This document shows positions 54,951 through 62,274 of a stretch of DNA of 64,000 bases, one piece after another. The stretch comes from Pseudomonas quercus (GTDB lineage: Bacteria > Pseudomonadota > Gammaproteobacteria > Pseudomonadales > Pseudomonadaceae): NCBI RefSeq assembly GCF_012033695.1, contig NZ_JAAVJI010000005.1, forward strand, positions 124,001-188,000, read 5' to 3'. How positions within the stretch are numbered: the stretch's first letter is position 1; the number at the start of each line of letters is the position of its first letter. Position numbers and translations under genes: made by a program. The notes below the pieces were generated by a model that had not been told where the DNA came from, searched no databases, and was given only the letters and a program-made list of their open reading frames with translations.

Positions 54951-55481
54951 TTACGACAACCCCCGGATGACGTCCAATGTCATGCTTTCAGTGCTTATTG
55001 TCCCGTCAATTCGCATGACTGGAGACGTTTGCCTGGATAGCCATTGCTCGTGCCAAGCTCGGTTGCGCCCTGAAAAGGTAGGATTATCATACTGTGATGC
55101 CCACTCCATGAAGCCCGTGTGTATTTCATGCATGTCTCCACCACGGGCTATACGATCTCCAAATCGAGCCTTCTCACGAGCCGCTAGCCGTTCAAGACGT
55201 ACAGGTGTATCGGTCACAACAAGCACTATCAAATCAAGTTGAGTCAGTAGTGCATCACCCCAGCCCATACATGAACCCGTTAGTATCCAGTCATCCTCGC
55301 CCAGTGCTTGCTGAATTAACGGCACGCGCTCGCTGACAGGCCGCTTGGTCGTAAACGGAGGGTCCGTAGGTATCCAGAAATAGTCATCTACATCCGCGTG
55401 CCGTAACCCGAGCTGCGCAGCAAGATTCTGGCCCAAAGTAGTTACACCCGCACAAGATGCACCTGTGATGCAGATCCGCAT
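54951..55481 (-). CDS. P-loop nucleotide-kinase-like protein (AAA_18 type)
   Basis: A 176-residue P-loop kinase resembling adenylate/shikimate kinases. The phosphate loop reads GASCAGVTT (residues 7-15): the usual lysine is replaced by valine. Then DVDDYFWIPTDPPFTTKR (substrate side), VVTDTPVRLERLAAREKARF (lid) and a C-terminal helix. I recall relatives with the same GVTTLG loop, so the change may be a subfamily trait. Substrate unknown, perhaps a small phosphorylated metabolite. Stands alone. Confidence 0.78.
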   Translation of the reverse strand: MRICITGASCAGVTTLGQNLAAQLGLRHADVDDYFWIPTDPPFTTKRPVSERVPLIQQALGEDDWILTGSCMGWGDALLTQLDLIVLVVTDTPVRLERLAAREKARFGDRIARGGDMHEIHTGFMEWASQYDNPTFSGRNRAWHEQWLSRQTSPVMRIDGTISTESMTLDVIRGLS

Positions 55482-55599
55482 GTATTCCCCTATGAATGCC
55501 CGTCGATTTCCGGGACAGGACCTTACCCTGTTTCATATCGATCTCACACTTGTCTGCTTGGGGAGTGGCTAGGTTCTAACTATTGGTATTGTCCCCATG

Positions 55600-55639
55600 G
55601 GGTCGGTAGCTGCCGGCGGCGACAGGTCGTTACCGACCC
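55600..55639. repeat. Inverted repeat between the kinase-like and EamA genes
   Basis: GGGTCGGTA (55600-55608) and TACCGACCC (55631-55639) form a 9-bp stem with a 22-base internal region. It lies between two leftward genes, so a terminator for the EamA gene or an operator for the kinase-like gene are both possible. No T-run. Confidence 0.45.
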
Positions 55640-55699
55640 GATGCAGCCCTTAGAAGACCGGCCAGATTAGGCACATGGTATAGATAACCGCCGGCCTCC

Positions 55700-56635
55700 T
55701 TAAGACGCCGAGTTTCGCGAGACCATCAACCCGGCAAGCAAAATCATCAGCATGCCAACCCAAGTACTTGCGCTGGGAACCTCATTAAAGAACCAGTAGC
55801 CCCAAAAACAGGCAAAGATGAGGTAGGCGTAATCGAACGTTCCTACTAATGCTGCGGGTGCTAATTGGTAGGCTCTAGCGGTCGCGGTATTGATGGTGAC
55901 TAGCGCTATCGCGTAGCAGGTAATAAAACCTGCCTCACGCCAGCCAAGAGGTTGCCATGCAGAAAGTAAAAACGGCGCCTGAGCAGAAAAATCCTCACAC
56001 AAAACCGACACTATCCCGCCGGCACAAGCGGCAATGAGAAACGCGACATTAAGCGCGAATGCCAAGACTAGGGGATGTTCCTCGCGGCAGTGCTGCCGTG
56101 TGACAACCATAGCCATTCCATAAAAGACCGCTCCAAGCACAGGTAACAACACGGCTGCTGTAAATGAGCCTTTACCAGGCTGAAGCACTGTCGTGACACC
56201 AACGAACCCGAGACACACAGCCAACCATCCAAGAAAAGTGAGCCGTTCAGTGCCAAAGCAGGCCGCAAAAAGGGCGATGAACAAAGGCGTCGTGTAGATG
56301 GCCACGGCAGCGACAGATAGTGGGATAAGGGGCAATGCCGCATAGTAGGCGACCCACATCAGCAGCAACAGCAGGCTCCTTGCTGTGATCCAACGTACGG
56401 ACCCAATCGCTATAGTTTCACTCTTTATTCCGTTAACCAACCATGTGCCGAGTATGGGCACTAAAATAAATGAGGCTCCAAGAAATAATTGCCAAATTGG
56501 CATCCGGTGGCTGAAGTATTTTACAGATGCATCCGCCAGGGAAAGTAGGAAGACTGCACTGAGGATGAGCCCTATACCTGCGGCGATTCGATCACCTTTT
56601 AAAGTACTGGCGTCAGCCGTTCGTTCGCAATCCAT
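55700..56635 (-). CDS. EamA/DMT superfamily transporter
   Basis: A 311-residue inner-membrane protein with about ten TM segments in two EamA halves (LILSAVFLLSLADASVKYFS; ...; VGTFDYAYLIFACFWGYWFF, WVGMLMILLAGLMVS). The start MDCERTADAS (ATG at 56633-56635) has AAGGA upstream; the open frame extends to 56779 with non-family sequence. Typical metabolite exporter; substrate unknown. Confidence 0.85.
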   Translation of the reverse strand: MDCERTADASTLKGDRIAAGIGLILSAVFLLSLADASVKYFSHRMPIWQLFLGASFILVPILGTWLVNGIKSETIAIGSVRWITARSLLLLLMWVAYYAALPLIPLSVAAVAIYTTPLFIALFAACFGTERLTFLGWLAVCLGFVGVTTVLQPGKGSFTAAVLLPVLGAVFYGMAMVVTRQHCREEHPLVLAFALNVAFLIAACAGGIVSVLCEDFSAQAPFLLSAWQPLGWREAGFITCYAIALVTINTATARAYQLAPAALVGTFDYAYLIFACFWGYWFFNEVPSASTWVGMLMILLAGLMVSRNSAS

Positions 56636-56926
56636 TTTCAATGTCCTTGAAGTCAGGCCCTCAAGCCTAGCTGTTTGGAACAGAGATGTGAGCAGTACCT
56701 GCATCAATTTTCTGCGTTGGGCGAAAGGGATAGCTTTCACCGTTTTTTGGCTACCTGCCCGATTGCCGATATTGGGCAACGTCTAGGCTATGGGTCCAGG
56801 CTGCATGAAAATGTTTTGGGGGAAAGAGGCAATGGAAAAAGAGCCTAAAAATCGCGATATTTTGCGAAAGTAGAGTCTACTCACCTGTCACTAGCCAACC
56901 TAGGGCAACGACCGGCCAGAAGCTGT

Positions 56927-57361
56927 TTACCACGGCGAAGAAACGCGCCTTTCACCCAAGGGTTCGACCAATCTGATGAGATACCCGTCGGGATCTTGAA
57001 CGATGAATTCTCGCTGGCCGACCTCTACATCATTAGCCCGATACCAGGTGTCTGAGCAGCCTCGGTAGAGCGCATACCCAGCCTGGCCGAGCTTCTGGAT
57101 AATGGGCGCGACAGCGATAACATCAATCTGGAGGTTGATCCCTCTCCCAAACGGCTTACTCAAAGGCGCGGTGAGCCATTGACGTGTGTCCGGGTTTACC
57201 TTCTCCAGCATCACTTGAGCACCATTCAAATCAAGGTAGGCAAATCCGTCTTCTGGACGTTGATAAGCCACTTCGAAACCGAGGCAAATTACCCAAAAAT
57301 CCAAACTGGCCTCTAAGTCCGTAACCATCAACTCTGGAACCAGCTTGTTACGCTCGAACAT
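56927..57361 (-). CDS. VOC (glyoxalase/bleomycin-resistance) family protein
   Basis: A 144-residue protein with the beta-alpha-beta-beta-beta module twice: LVPELMVTDLEASLDFWVIC, FAYLDLNGAQVMLE, then LQIDVIAVAPIIQKLGQAGY and REFIVQDPDGYLIRLVEPLG. The pattern is closest to bleomycin-resistance/dioxygenase-like small VOC proteins, often binding drugs or metal. Function unassigned. Confidence 0.85.
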   Translation of the reverse strand: MFERNKLVPELMVTDLEASLDFWVICLGFEVAYQRPEDGFAYLDLNGAQVMLEKVNPDTRQWLTAPLSKPFGRGINLQIDVIAVAPIIQKLGQAGYALYRGCSDTWYRANDVEVGQREFIVQDPDGYLIRLVEPLGERRVSSPW

Positions 57362-57523
57362 GAAGACTTCCTTTTCAGTAGGGCAAAAGCGAGTGTCGTC
57401 TCATTAGGCTATCCGGTGGCATGCCTTCGTTCCGACACCACTCAAGCCGATTATTTTCCATGGCGTGTTGCCCGCGTTGATCCTCAGCTTTTTTAGGTTG
57501 CTCCTGCCCATTGCTCCCCGTGT

Positions 57524-58411
57524 TCAGCGAAACATAAGCGACTGATGTGCCGCGCCGCCGGTGCGTGCGCCCTCTCCCACGGCGATGGCGACATTGCCTG
57601 CGCCTATCGCTGCATCACCGCAGGCAAATACGCCCTTGACGCTGGTTTCACGCATCGCATCGACCTTGATAAATTCACCCGTCGGCCCTGCTTCAAATTC
57701 ACAGCCCAATTGCTCTGCCAATGGGCTACTCATGTAGGTTCTGGGCTGGGTAAACAACCCTGCAAATGTGATGACTTGGCCGCTGGCGAGGGTTACATCG
57801 GCTTGTGCTCCGCTGACCGACAAAACTGGCTCATCGATTACCGTAACCCCACGCGCGGCCAGGCTGGCCAGTTGCTCGGCATCTGGCTCGAATACCTTGT
57901 TGAGCAAAAGCGTGGTAGGCCCCCAGTCGGGCAGCATAAGAGCGTGATGGATAGCCAAAGGGGATGCCGCCAATACCCCGATGTGTCCGCCATCCAGTTC
58001 ATATCCGTGGCAATACGGACAATGAAACACTCGCTGCCCCCACCGCTCGAACACTCCGGGAATGTCAGGCAGCTTATCCACTACACCGGTGGCCAGGACC
58101 AAACGCCGCGCTGTGAATTGTTCCCCGCGCTCGACACTAACCCTAAAGCCGGAGGGGCTTGTACTCGCCTGGATAGCAGATTGGGACACCCACGTCACCG
58201 TTGGGTACGCCAACAGTTGTGTCCGTGCTTCACTGGCTATCGTGCCAGGATCACGGCCGTCTTGGCCCAGAAACCCATGTGAGTGGTTGGCAAATCGGTT
58301 GCGTCGCCGTCCTCCGTCTATGACTAAAACCTGGCGGCGCGCCCGTGCCAGTTGCAAGCCTGCAGAAATACCGGAATAGCTCCCGCCTACGATAATCACG
58401 TCATACACCAT
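57524..58411 (-). CDS. Thioredoxin-reductase-like NAD(P)/FAD oxidoreductase
   Basis: A 295-residue flavoprotein. FAD site VIIVGGSYSGISAGLQLARA; NAD(P) region HIGVLAASPLAIHHA (the GxGxxA is degenerate); redox-active pair C131/C134 in HCPYCHGYE; final FAD motif GVFACGDAAIGAGNVAIAVG. It is shorter than canonical TrxB and of the AhpF/TrxB-like group with unknown acceptor. Divergent from an Rrf2 regulator; a palindrome centred between the two genes lies 49 bases upstream of its start. Confidence 0.9.
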   Translation of the reverse strand: MVYDVIIVGGSYSGISAGLQLARARRQVLVIDGGRRRNRFANHSHGFLGQDGRDPGTIASEARTQLLAYPTVTWVSQSAIQASTSPSGFRVSVERGEQFTARRLVLATGVVDKLPDIPGVFERWGQRVFHCPYCHGYELDGGHIGVLAASPLAIHHALMLPDWGPTTLLLNKVFEPDAEQLASLAARGVTVIDEPVLSVSGAQADVTLASGQVITFAGLFTQPRTYMSSPLAEQLGCEFEAGPTGEFIKVDAMRETSVKGVFACGDAAIGAGNVAIAVGEGARTGGAAHQSLMFR

Positions 58412-58460
58412 GGATCAGCCCCCCTGAATTTTCACCCTTGGACAAGTCTAGATACAACGT

Positions 58461-58499
58461 AAGTTACGAGATATTGGACTGTCAATAGTCTCGTAACTT
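58461..58499. promoter_or_regulatory. Palindromic operator between the flavoprotein and Rrf2 genes
   Basis: AAGTTACGAGATATTG (58461-58476) faces CAATAGTCTCGTAACTT (58483-58499): arms of 11 and 5 bp matching exactly except for a single extra base, with a 6-base centre. It is equidistant (49-50 bases) from both start codons, the expected position for an Rrf2 autorepressor that also controls the flavoprotein gene. Confidence 0.7.
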
Positions 58500-58549
58500 T
58501 TACTGTGGCGAGCGATACTCGCATCCAGTAATTCAGGAAACCGATCTAC

Positions 58550-58978
58550 ATGAGAAATGACACGCGGCTATCACGCATGCTCCACGTCTTGATCCATATG
58601 GCGCGCCACGATCAACCCTCAACCTCTGACACCATCGCGCAAATGCTTGGTACCAATCCGGTAGTGGTTCGGCGCACCATGGCGCTGCTCAAGGATAAGG
58701 GTTACGTGCGCTCAGAAAAGGGGCACCGGGGCGGCTGGACATTGGCTAAACCGCTAGCGGATATGACGTTGCTAGACATTCACCATGCATTGGGCTCTTC
58801 TTCGATTTTCGCCATTGGCTTGTCGACCGACCACCCACAATGCCTGGTTGAACAAGCGGTGAACGCTGCGCTCACCGACGTGTTCGACGAGGCGCAGGCT
58901 TTGCTCATCAACCGTTTGGGAAGCATCACGCTTGAGCAACTGGCCAGTGATTTTGAGCGGCGCTATCAGAGTCTTTAG
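58550..58978 (+). CDS. Rrf2-family regulator with a single cysteine
   Basis: A 142-residue Rrf2 winged-helix protein: SRMLHVLIHMARHDQP, SDTIAQMLGTNPVVVRRTMA-LLKDKGYVRSEKGHRGGW. Unlike IscR or NsrR it lacks the three-cysteine cluster; only C98 (HPQCLVEQAV) is present, so it should not hold an Fe-S cluster and may act as a one-cysteine redox switch, like other YwnA/YwgB-type members. Divergent from the flavoprotein gene across a palindrome. Confidence 0.88.
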   Translation: MRNDTRLSRMLHVLIHMARHDQPSTSDTIAQMLGTNPVVVRRTMALLKDKGYVRSEKGHRGGWTLAKPLADMTLLDIHHALGSSSIFAIGLSTDHPQCLVEQAVNAALTDVFDEAQALLINRLGSITLEQLASDFERRYQSL

Positions 58979-59088
58979 GCTGTGAGACCTGCAACCCAGC
59001 GCTTTAATATGAATGGCTGTCAGGCATATAGACATCCGCGTAGAAACCCCACATCAAAAAAAATCAGGTTGGAGCTTGTGAGGCGGTA

Positions 59089-60036
59089 ATGGGTACGTTG
59101 TTGCCCCCTCTCCACACTGACCTGTCATTCCTGTGTGAGTACCCAATGCTGATCTCTACCCTTATCGACGGTCGACTTATAACGCCATCTTTGCCAGCCG
59201 AACCCCTCGTGCCCTGGTGGAGTTTCACGAAAACCGTGTTAGCCGCGACTGCCCTTACACTGGTGCGCGACGGTCGGCTCGACTTGGGTGCTTCGCTTCC
59301 CGAAGGTGTTTTTACGCTGCGCCAGCTGTTGCGTCACGAGGCGGGCCTTGCAGACTATGGTGAACTTCCCGAGTACCACGCTGCTATAGCCAACCATGAG
59401 TCCGCATGGCCCGCAGGCGAAATGATGAGGCGCCTGGAGGGGCACCGACTCCGATACACCCCCGGAACAGGTTGGCGTTACTCGAATGTTGGTTTCATGC
59501 TGGTAGCCCAAATCATCGAGCGTGCCGCCGATCTGCCGCTCGCAGACGCTATAAGGCAGCAAGTCCTGAATCCGCTCGACATCGCAACGGCTCGCTTGGC
59601 AACGGAGCGGGCAGAACTGAATGCGGGATTCCCTGGTAGTTCGCTGAATTACGACCCCGGCTGGGTCTACCACGGATTGCTGATTGGTCCTGTCTCAGAG
59701 GCTGCCCGGCTGCTGGATGGCGTGCTCGCTGGAGGCCTCCTGCCCGACAATCTGCTTCAGGAAATGCAGGCGACACGAATACTGGGTGGCCCGATAGCAG
59801 GCCGGCCTTGGCTAGCACCCGGTTACGCACTTGGCCTGATGCGAGGGGAAATCAAAGGTGACCTGATGTTGGCGGGGCATACCGGAGTAGGCCCAGGAAG
59901 CGTTATTGCGGTCTACCGATGTGCCGTAGGTGACTCCGCCGTATGCTGTGCAGCTCACTCCACTGGAGAGGATGAGGCAGGTATCGAAAAGCGGGTAGCT
60001 CAAGAAATACGAAAGGCGTTGGAAACCACACGCTGA
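59089..60036 (+). CDS. Beta-lactamase-family (class C-like) serine hydrolase
   Basis: A 315-residue protein with class C/penicillin-binding-type motifs in order: SFTK (SxxK), YSN in TGWRYSNVGFMLVAQ (YxN) and HTG in LAGHTGVGPGS. No signal peptide is evident, so it may be a cytoplasmic esterase or peptidase rather than a secreted beta-lactamase. GAGG precedes the ATG at 59089; a second in-frame ATG at 59146 (MLISTLIDGRL) is possible. Function unknown. Confidence 0.82.
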   Translation: MGTLLPPLHTDLSFLCEYPMLISTLIDGRLITPSLPAEPLVPWWSFTKTVLAATALTLVRDGRLDLGASLPEGVFTLRQLLRHEAGLADYGELPEYHAAIANHESAWPAGEMMRRLEGHRLRYTPGTGWRYSNVGFMLVAQIIERAADLPLADAIRQQVLNPLDIATARLATERAELNAGFPGSSLNYDPGWVYHGLLIGPVSEAARLLDGVLAGGLLPDNLLQEMQATRILGGPIAGRPWLAPGYALGLMRGEIKGDLMLAGHTGVGPGSVIAVYRCAVGDSAVCCAAHSTGEDEAGIEKRVAQEIRKALETTR

Positions 60037-60237
60037 GGCTTCGCATATCCGTTGAAAGTACTCTGCGCAATGATTCGGTTGCGGCCTGTCGTAAGTGTCT
60101 GGCGAAAGCACCTTGTGGATTTGTGATAAACGCACTTTGCAGAAGCCGGGGTTAACGAGTGCCGATTCGGTGGTTTTTTAGCAAGCCAAGCATCAGCTCA
60201 ATGCCCAGGGTCAGTTGAGCACTCCAAAGGGAACTTA

Positions 60238-61815
60238 ATGCCATTTTCATGGGCATATGCTGCTTTAGCAGCAGCACGCGAAACTCCCGGCCATTCGCAT
60301 GCTTGGCAGTCGCTCCCGGCCACCTTCTATAGCTCAGAGAGCCCTGCCATGCCCAAGGCGAACGACGACGAAATCAAGCACATCAACCGCCCTGCCTACA
60401 CCACCTTTATCGGCACCGACGGTGACGACACCATTACCGGCACCGAGAAGAGCGATGTACTGATCGGCGGCGCGGGCGATGACAGGCTCGACGGAGTGGG
60501 CAGCTCTGACATTTACATTGGCGGTGCGGGCGCCGATACACTGGTTTCGCACCCCCTCAACTTTGGGTATATACCCAGCCAGTTCATTTACACCGCACTG
60601 TCCGACAGCTACTACAACGCCTCGGGCTCGCATTCCGACCTGATCGAGAACTTCAACGACAGCAAAGATGTGCTCGACCTCACCGCCTTGGGGCTGGAGC
60701 GAGTAGGCGATGGCCGCAACGGCGACTTGGCAGTGCGCTACAACGCCGATGAAAACATTACCTACGTGTATTCGCTGGACAAGGATGCCAACGGCAACGC
60801 TTTTGAAGTACGCCTGGCCGGGGACCACACGGCAATCAACACCGGCAACTTCGCGCTCATGTATACGATGGCGCCCGGTGAAGAGTTCCCCTACGACAGC
60901 AGCGAGAAGGAGTGGTACGTTACCGGCACTGATGGCGATGACTTCATCGGCGCGCCCAAGTATGCCAGCACCATTACCGGAGGTGCAGGGGCAGACACTT
61001 ACTATCCAGGCTGGCATACAACGTTTCAGTTCGACAAAGTGACCGACAGCTTCGTCAACGATGCGGCCGGCACCTCTAGCGTTGATGAGGTACGTTTCTT
61101 TCACGTCGGTAGCAGCGTGCTGGACGTCTCCCGCCTGGGCTTTACCGGGTTGGGCGACGGCTACAATGGCACCTTGAACTACGCCTTCGACGAAGCGCTC
61201 GGGAAGATGGTGGCGCAGTCGTTCGAGGCCGACTCGGAGGGCAACCGCTTCGTAGTCTACTCCAACAACACCGATCGCTACGGCGTGGAAAGCTTGCAGG
61301 ATGTGGACCGCTTCATCTTCGCCGGCAACCCAACGTTCGACCGCGCCACCGCGACACTTACCGACGACGGCTACCACAACATCTTCACTGCAGGCAGCGA
61401 CGGTGGCGTGTTCATTGGCAATGGCGGAAATGACTTGCTAACGGCCGGTGCCGGGGTAGATACCTTTCTCTACACAGAGAAGAGCGACAGCCTGCGCGGC
61501 CGTAATGACCTGATCGTAAATTTCGATACCAAACAGGACAAGATCGACGTGTCGGCGCTGGGCTATACCGGGCTGGGTGACGGCACCGACGGCACTTTGA
61601 AGGTGGTGTATGACACGGCGAACCACCGTACCTACCTGAAGGATTTCGATGCCGATGCCCAAGGCGACCGGTTCGAGATCGGGTTGCAGGGGAATTTTTC
61701 GAAAACGTTTGGTGCGGACAACTTGGTGGTGGCAAACGCCCCGGCGCTGGCAGAGACGCATCAGGTTGTAGAGCTATTGGGGACTCCGGCCGATGGCGCC
61801 TTGAGCGGGGCCTGA
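60238..61815 (+). CDS. Stand-alone RTX/R-module calcium-binding protein
   Basis: A 525-residue protein built of three repeated modules. Each opens with RTX-like GGxGxD nonapeptides (GTDGDDTITGTEKSDVLIGG, GGAGADTLV; GTDGDDFIG, GGAGADTYY; GSDGGVFIG, GAGVDTFLY) and continues with the serralysin/AlgE-type C-terminal motif (DLIENFNDSKDVLDLTALG, LGDGYNGTL, DVSALGYTGLGDGTDGT). No protease, lipase or epimerase catalytic domain and no secretion ABC genes nearby. AAAGGGA supports the ATG at 60238; an internal ATG at 60349 is an alternative. Likely exported by type I secretion (inference) and surface or extracellular. Confidence 0.85.
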   Translation: MPFSWAYAALAAARETPGHSHAWQSLPATFYSSESPAMPKANDDEIKHINRPAYTTFIGTDGDDTITGTEKSDVLIGGAGDDRLDGVGSSDIYIGGAGADTLVSHPLNFGYIPSQFIYTALSDSYYNASGSHSDLIENFNDSKDVLDLTALGLERVGDGRNGDLAVRYNADENITYVYSLDKDANGNAFEVRLAGDHTAINTGNFALMYTMAPGEEFPYDSSEKEWYVTGTDGDDFIGAPKYASTITGGAGADTYYPGWHTTFQFDKVTDSFVNDAAGTSSVDEVRFFHVGSSVLDVSRLGFTGLGDGYNGTLNYAFDEALGKMVAQSFEADSEGNRFVVYSNNTDRYGVESLQDVDRFIFAGNPTFDRATATLTDDGYHNIFTAGSDGGVFIGNGGNDLLTAGAGVDTFLYTEKSDSLRGRNDLIVNFDTKQDKIDVSALGYTGLGDGTDGTLKVVYDTANHRTYLKDFDADAQGDRFEIGLQGNFSKTFGADNLVVANAPALAETHQVVELLGTPADGALSGA

Positions 61816-61926
61816 TTAACTGTCCACAGGGGGCTGGCTTGAGTGCTTGTTGAGCAGGCGGCCTCTACCTGCCTATATTCCTGCATAGCCTAGGCCCAAG
61901 GTCAAAACCCGACAGCTAGAAACAAC

Positions 61927-61949
61927 AGAGCCCGCATTATGCGGGCTCT
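61927..61949 (-). terminator. Leftward rho-independent terminator
   Basis: AGAGCCCGC, ATAAT loop, GCGGGCTCT form a 9-bp stem; on the minus strand it is followed by GTTGTTTCT. It would end transcripts coming from the right, i.e. from the large edge gene or from a former RNA gene at 61995-62014. Confidence 0.75.
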
Positions 61950-61994
61950 ACGGGGCGTTTCTTAGACAGTCATAAACCTTTAGAAACTAATCTG

Positions 61995-62014
61995 TGGTGC
62001 GGAGACAGGAATCG
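61995..62014 (-). other. tRNA-3'-end-like 20-mer (possible att scar)
   Basis: The minus strand reads CGATTCCTGTCTCCGCACCA, like the T-loop, T-stem, acceptor and CCA end of a bacterial tRNA, with a terminator 45 bases downstream. It is one base short of a canonical 3' half and no 5' half is seen to the right, so it is not an intact tRNA. The rest of 61816-62274 shows no gene. Confidence 0.3.
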
Positions 62015-62274
62015 TATCGATGCCTAGCCATATGATTTTTAATAATATTTGCGACAAAATCCCTTCCCGCTACCTCTAAAATTACTTCAAGGCGCCTCCT
62101 CGATAGGTCTGTAACCAAGATGGGACGGAGGGCATAAAGCATCAGCGGGATTACTCCATGCCTGCGGCAAACAGCGCAACGGCGGCCAGTGAACAGCTAC
62201 AGTTTGCCTCTGCCGCTCACCATCAGTGCCCCCTTTCGTCAACAAAGTGCATTTTTTGCCCGCCGACAGCAGGG

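Noticed and set aside
61995..62066. An intact tRNA gene on the minus strand
   Set aside because: Only a tRNA-like 3' end is seen and it is one base short. The sequence to the right does not form the D- and anticodon arms.
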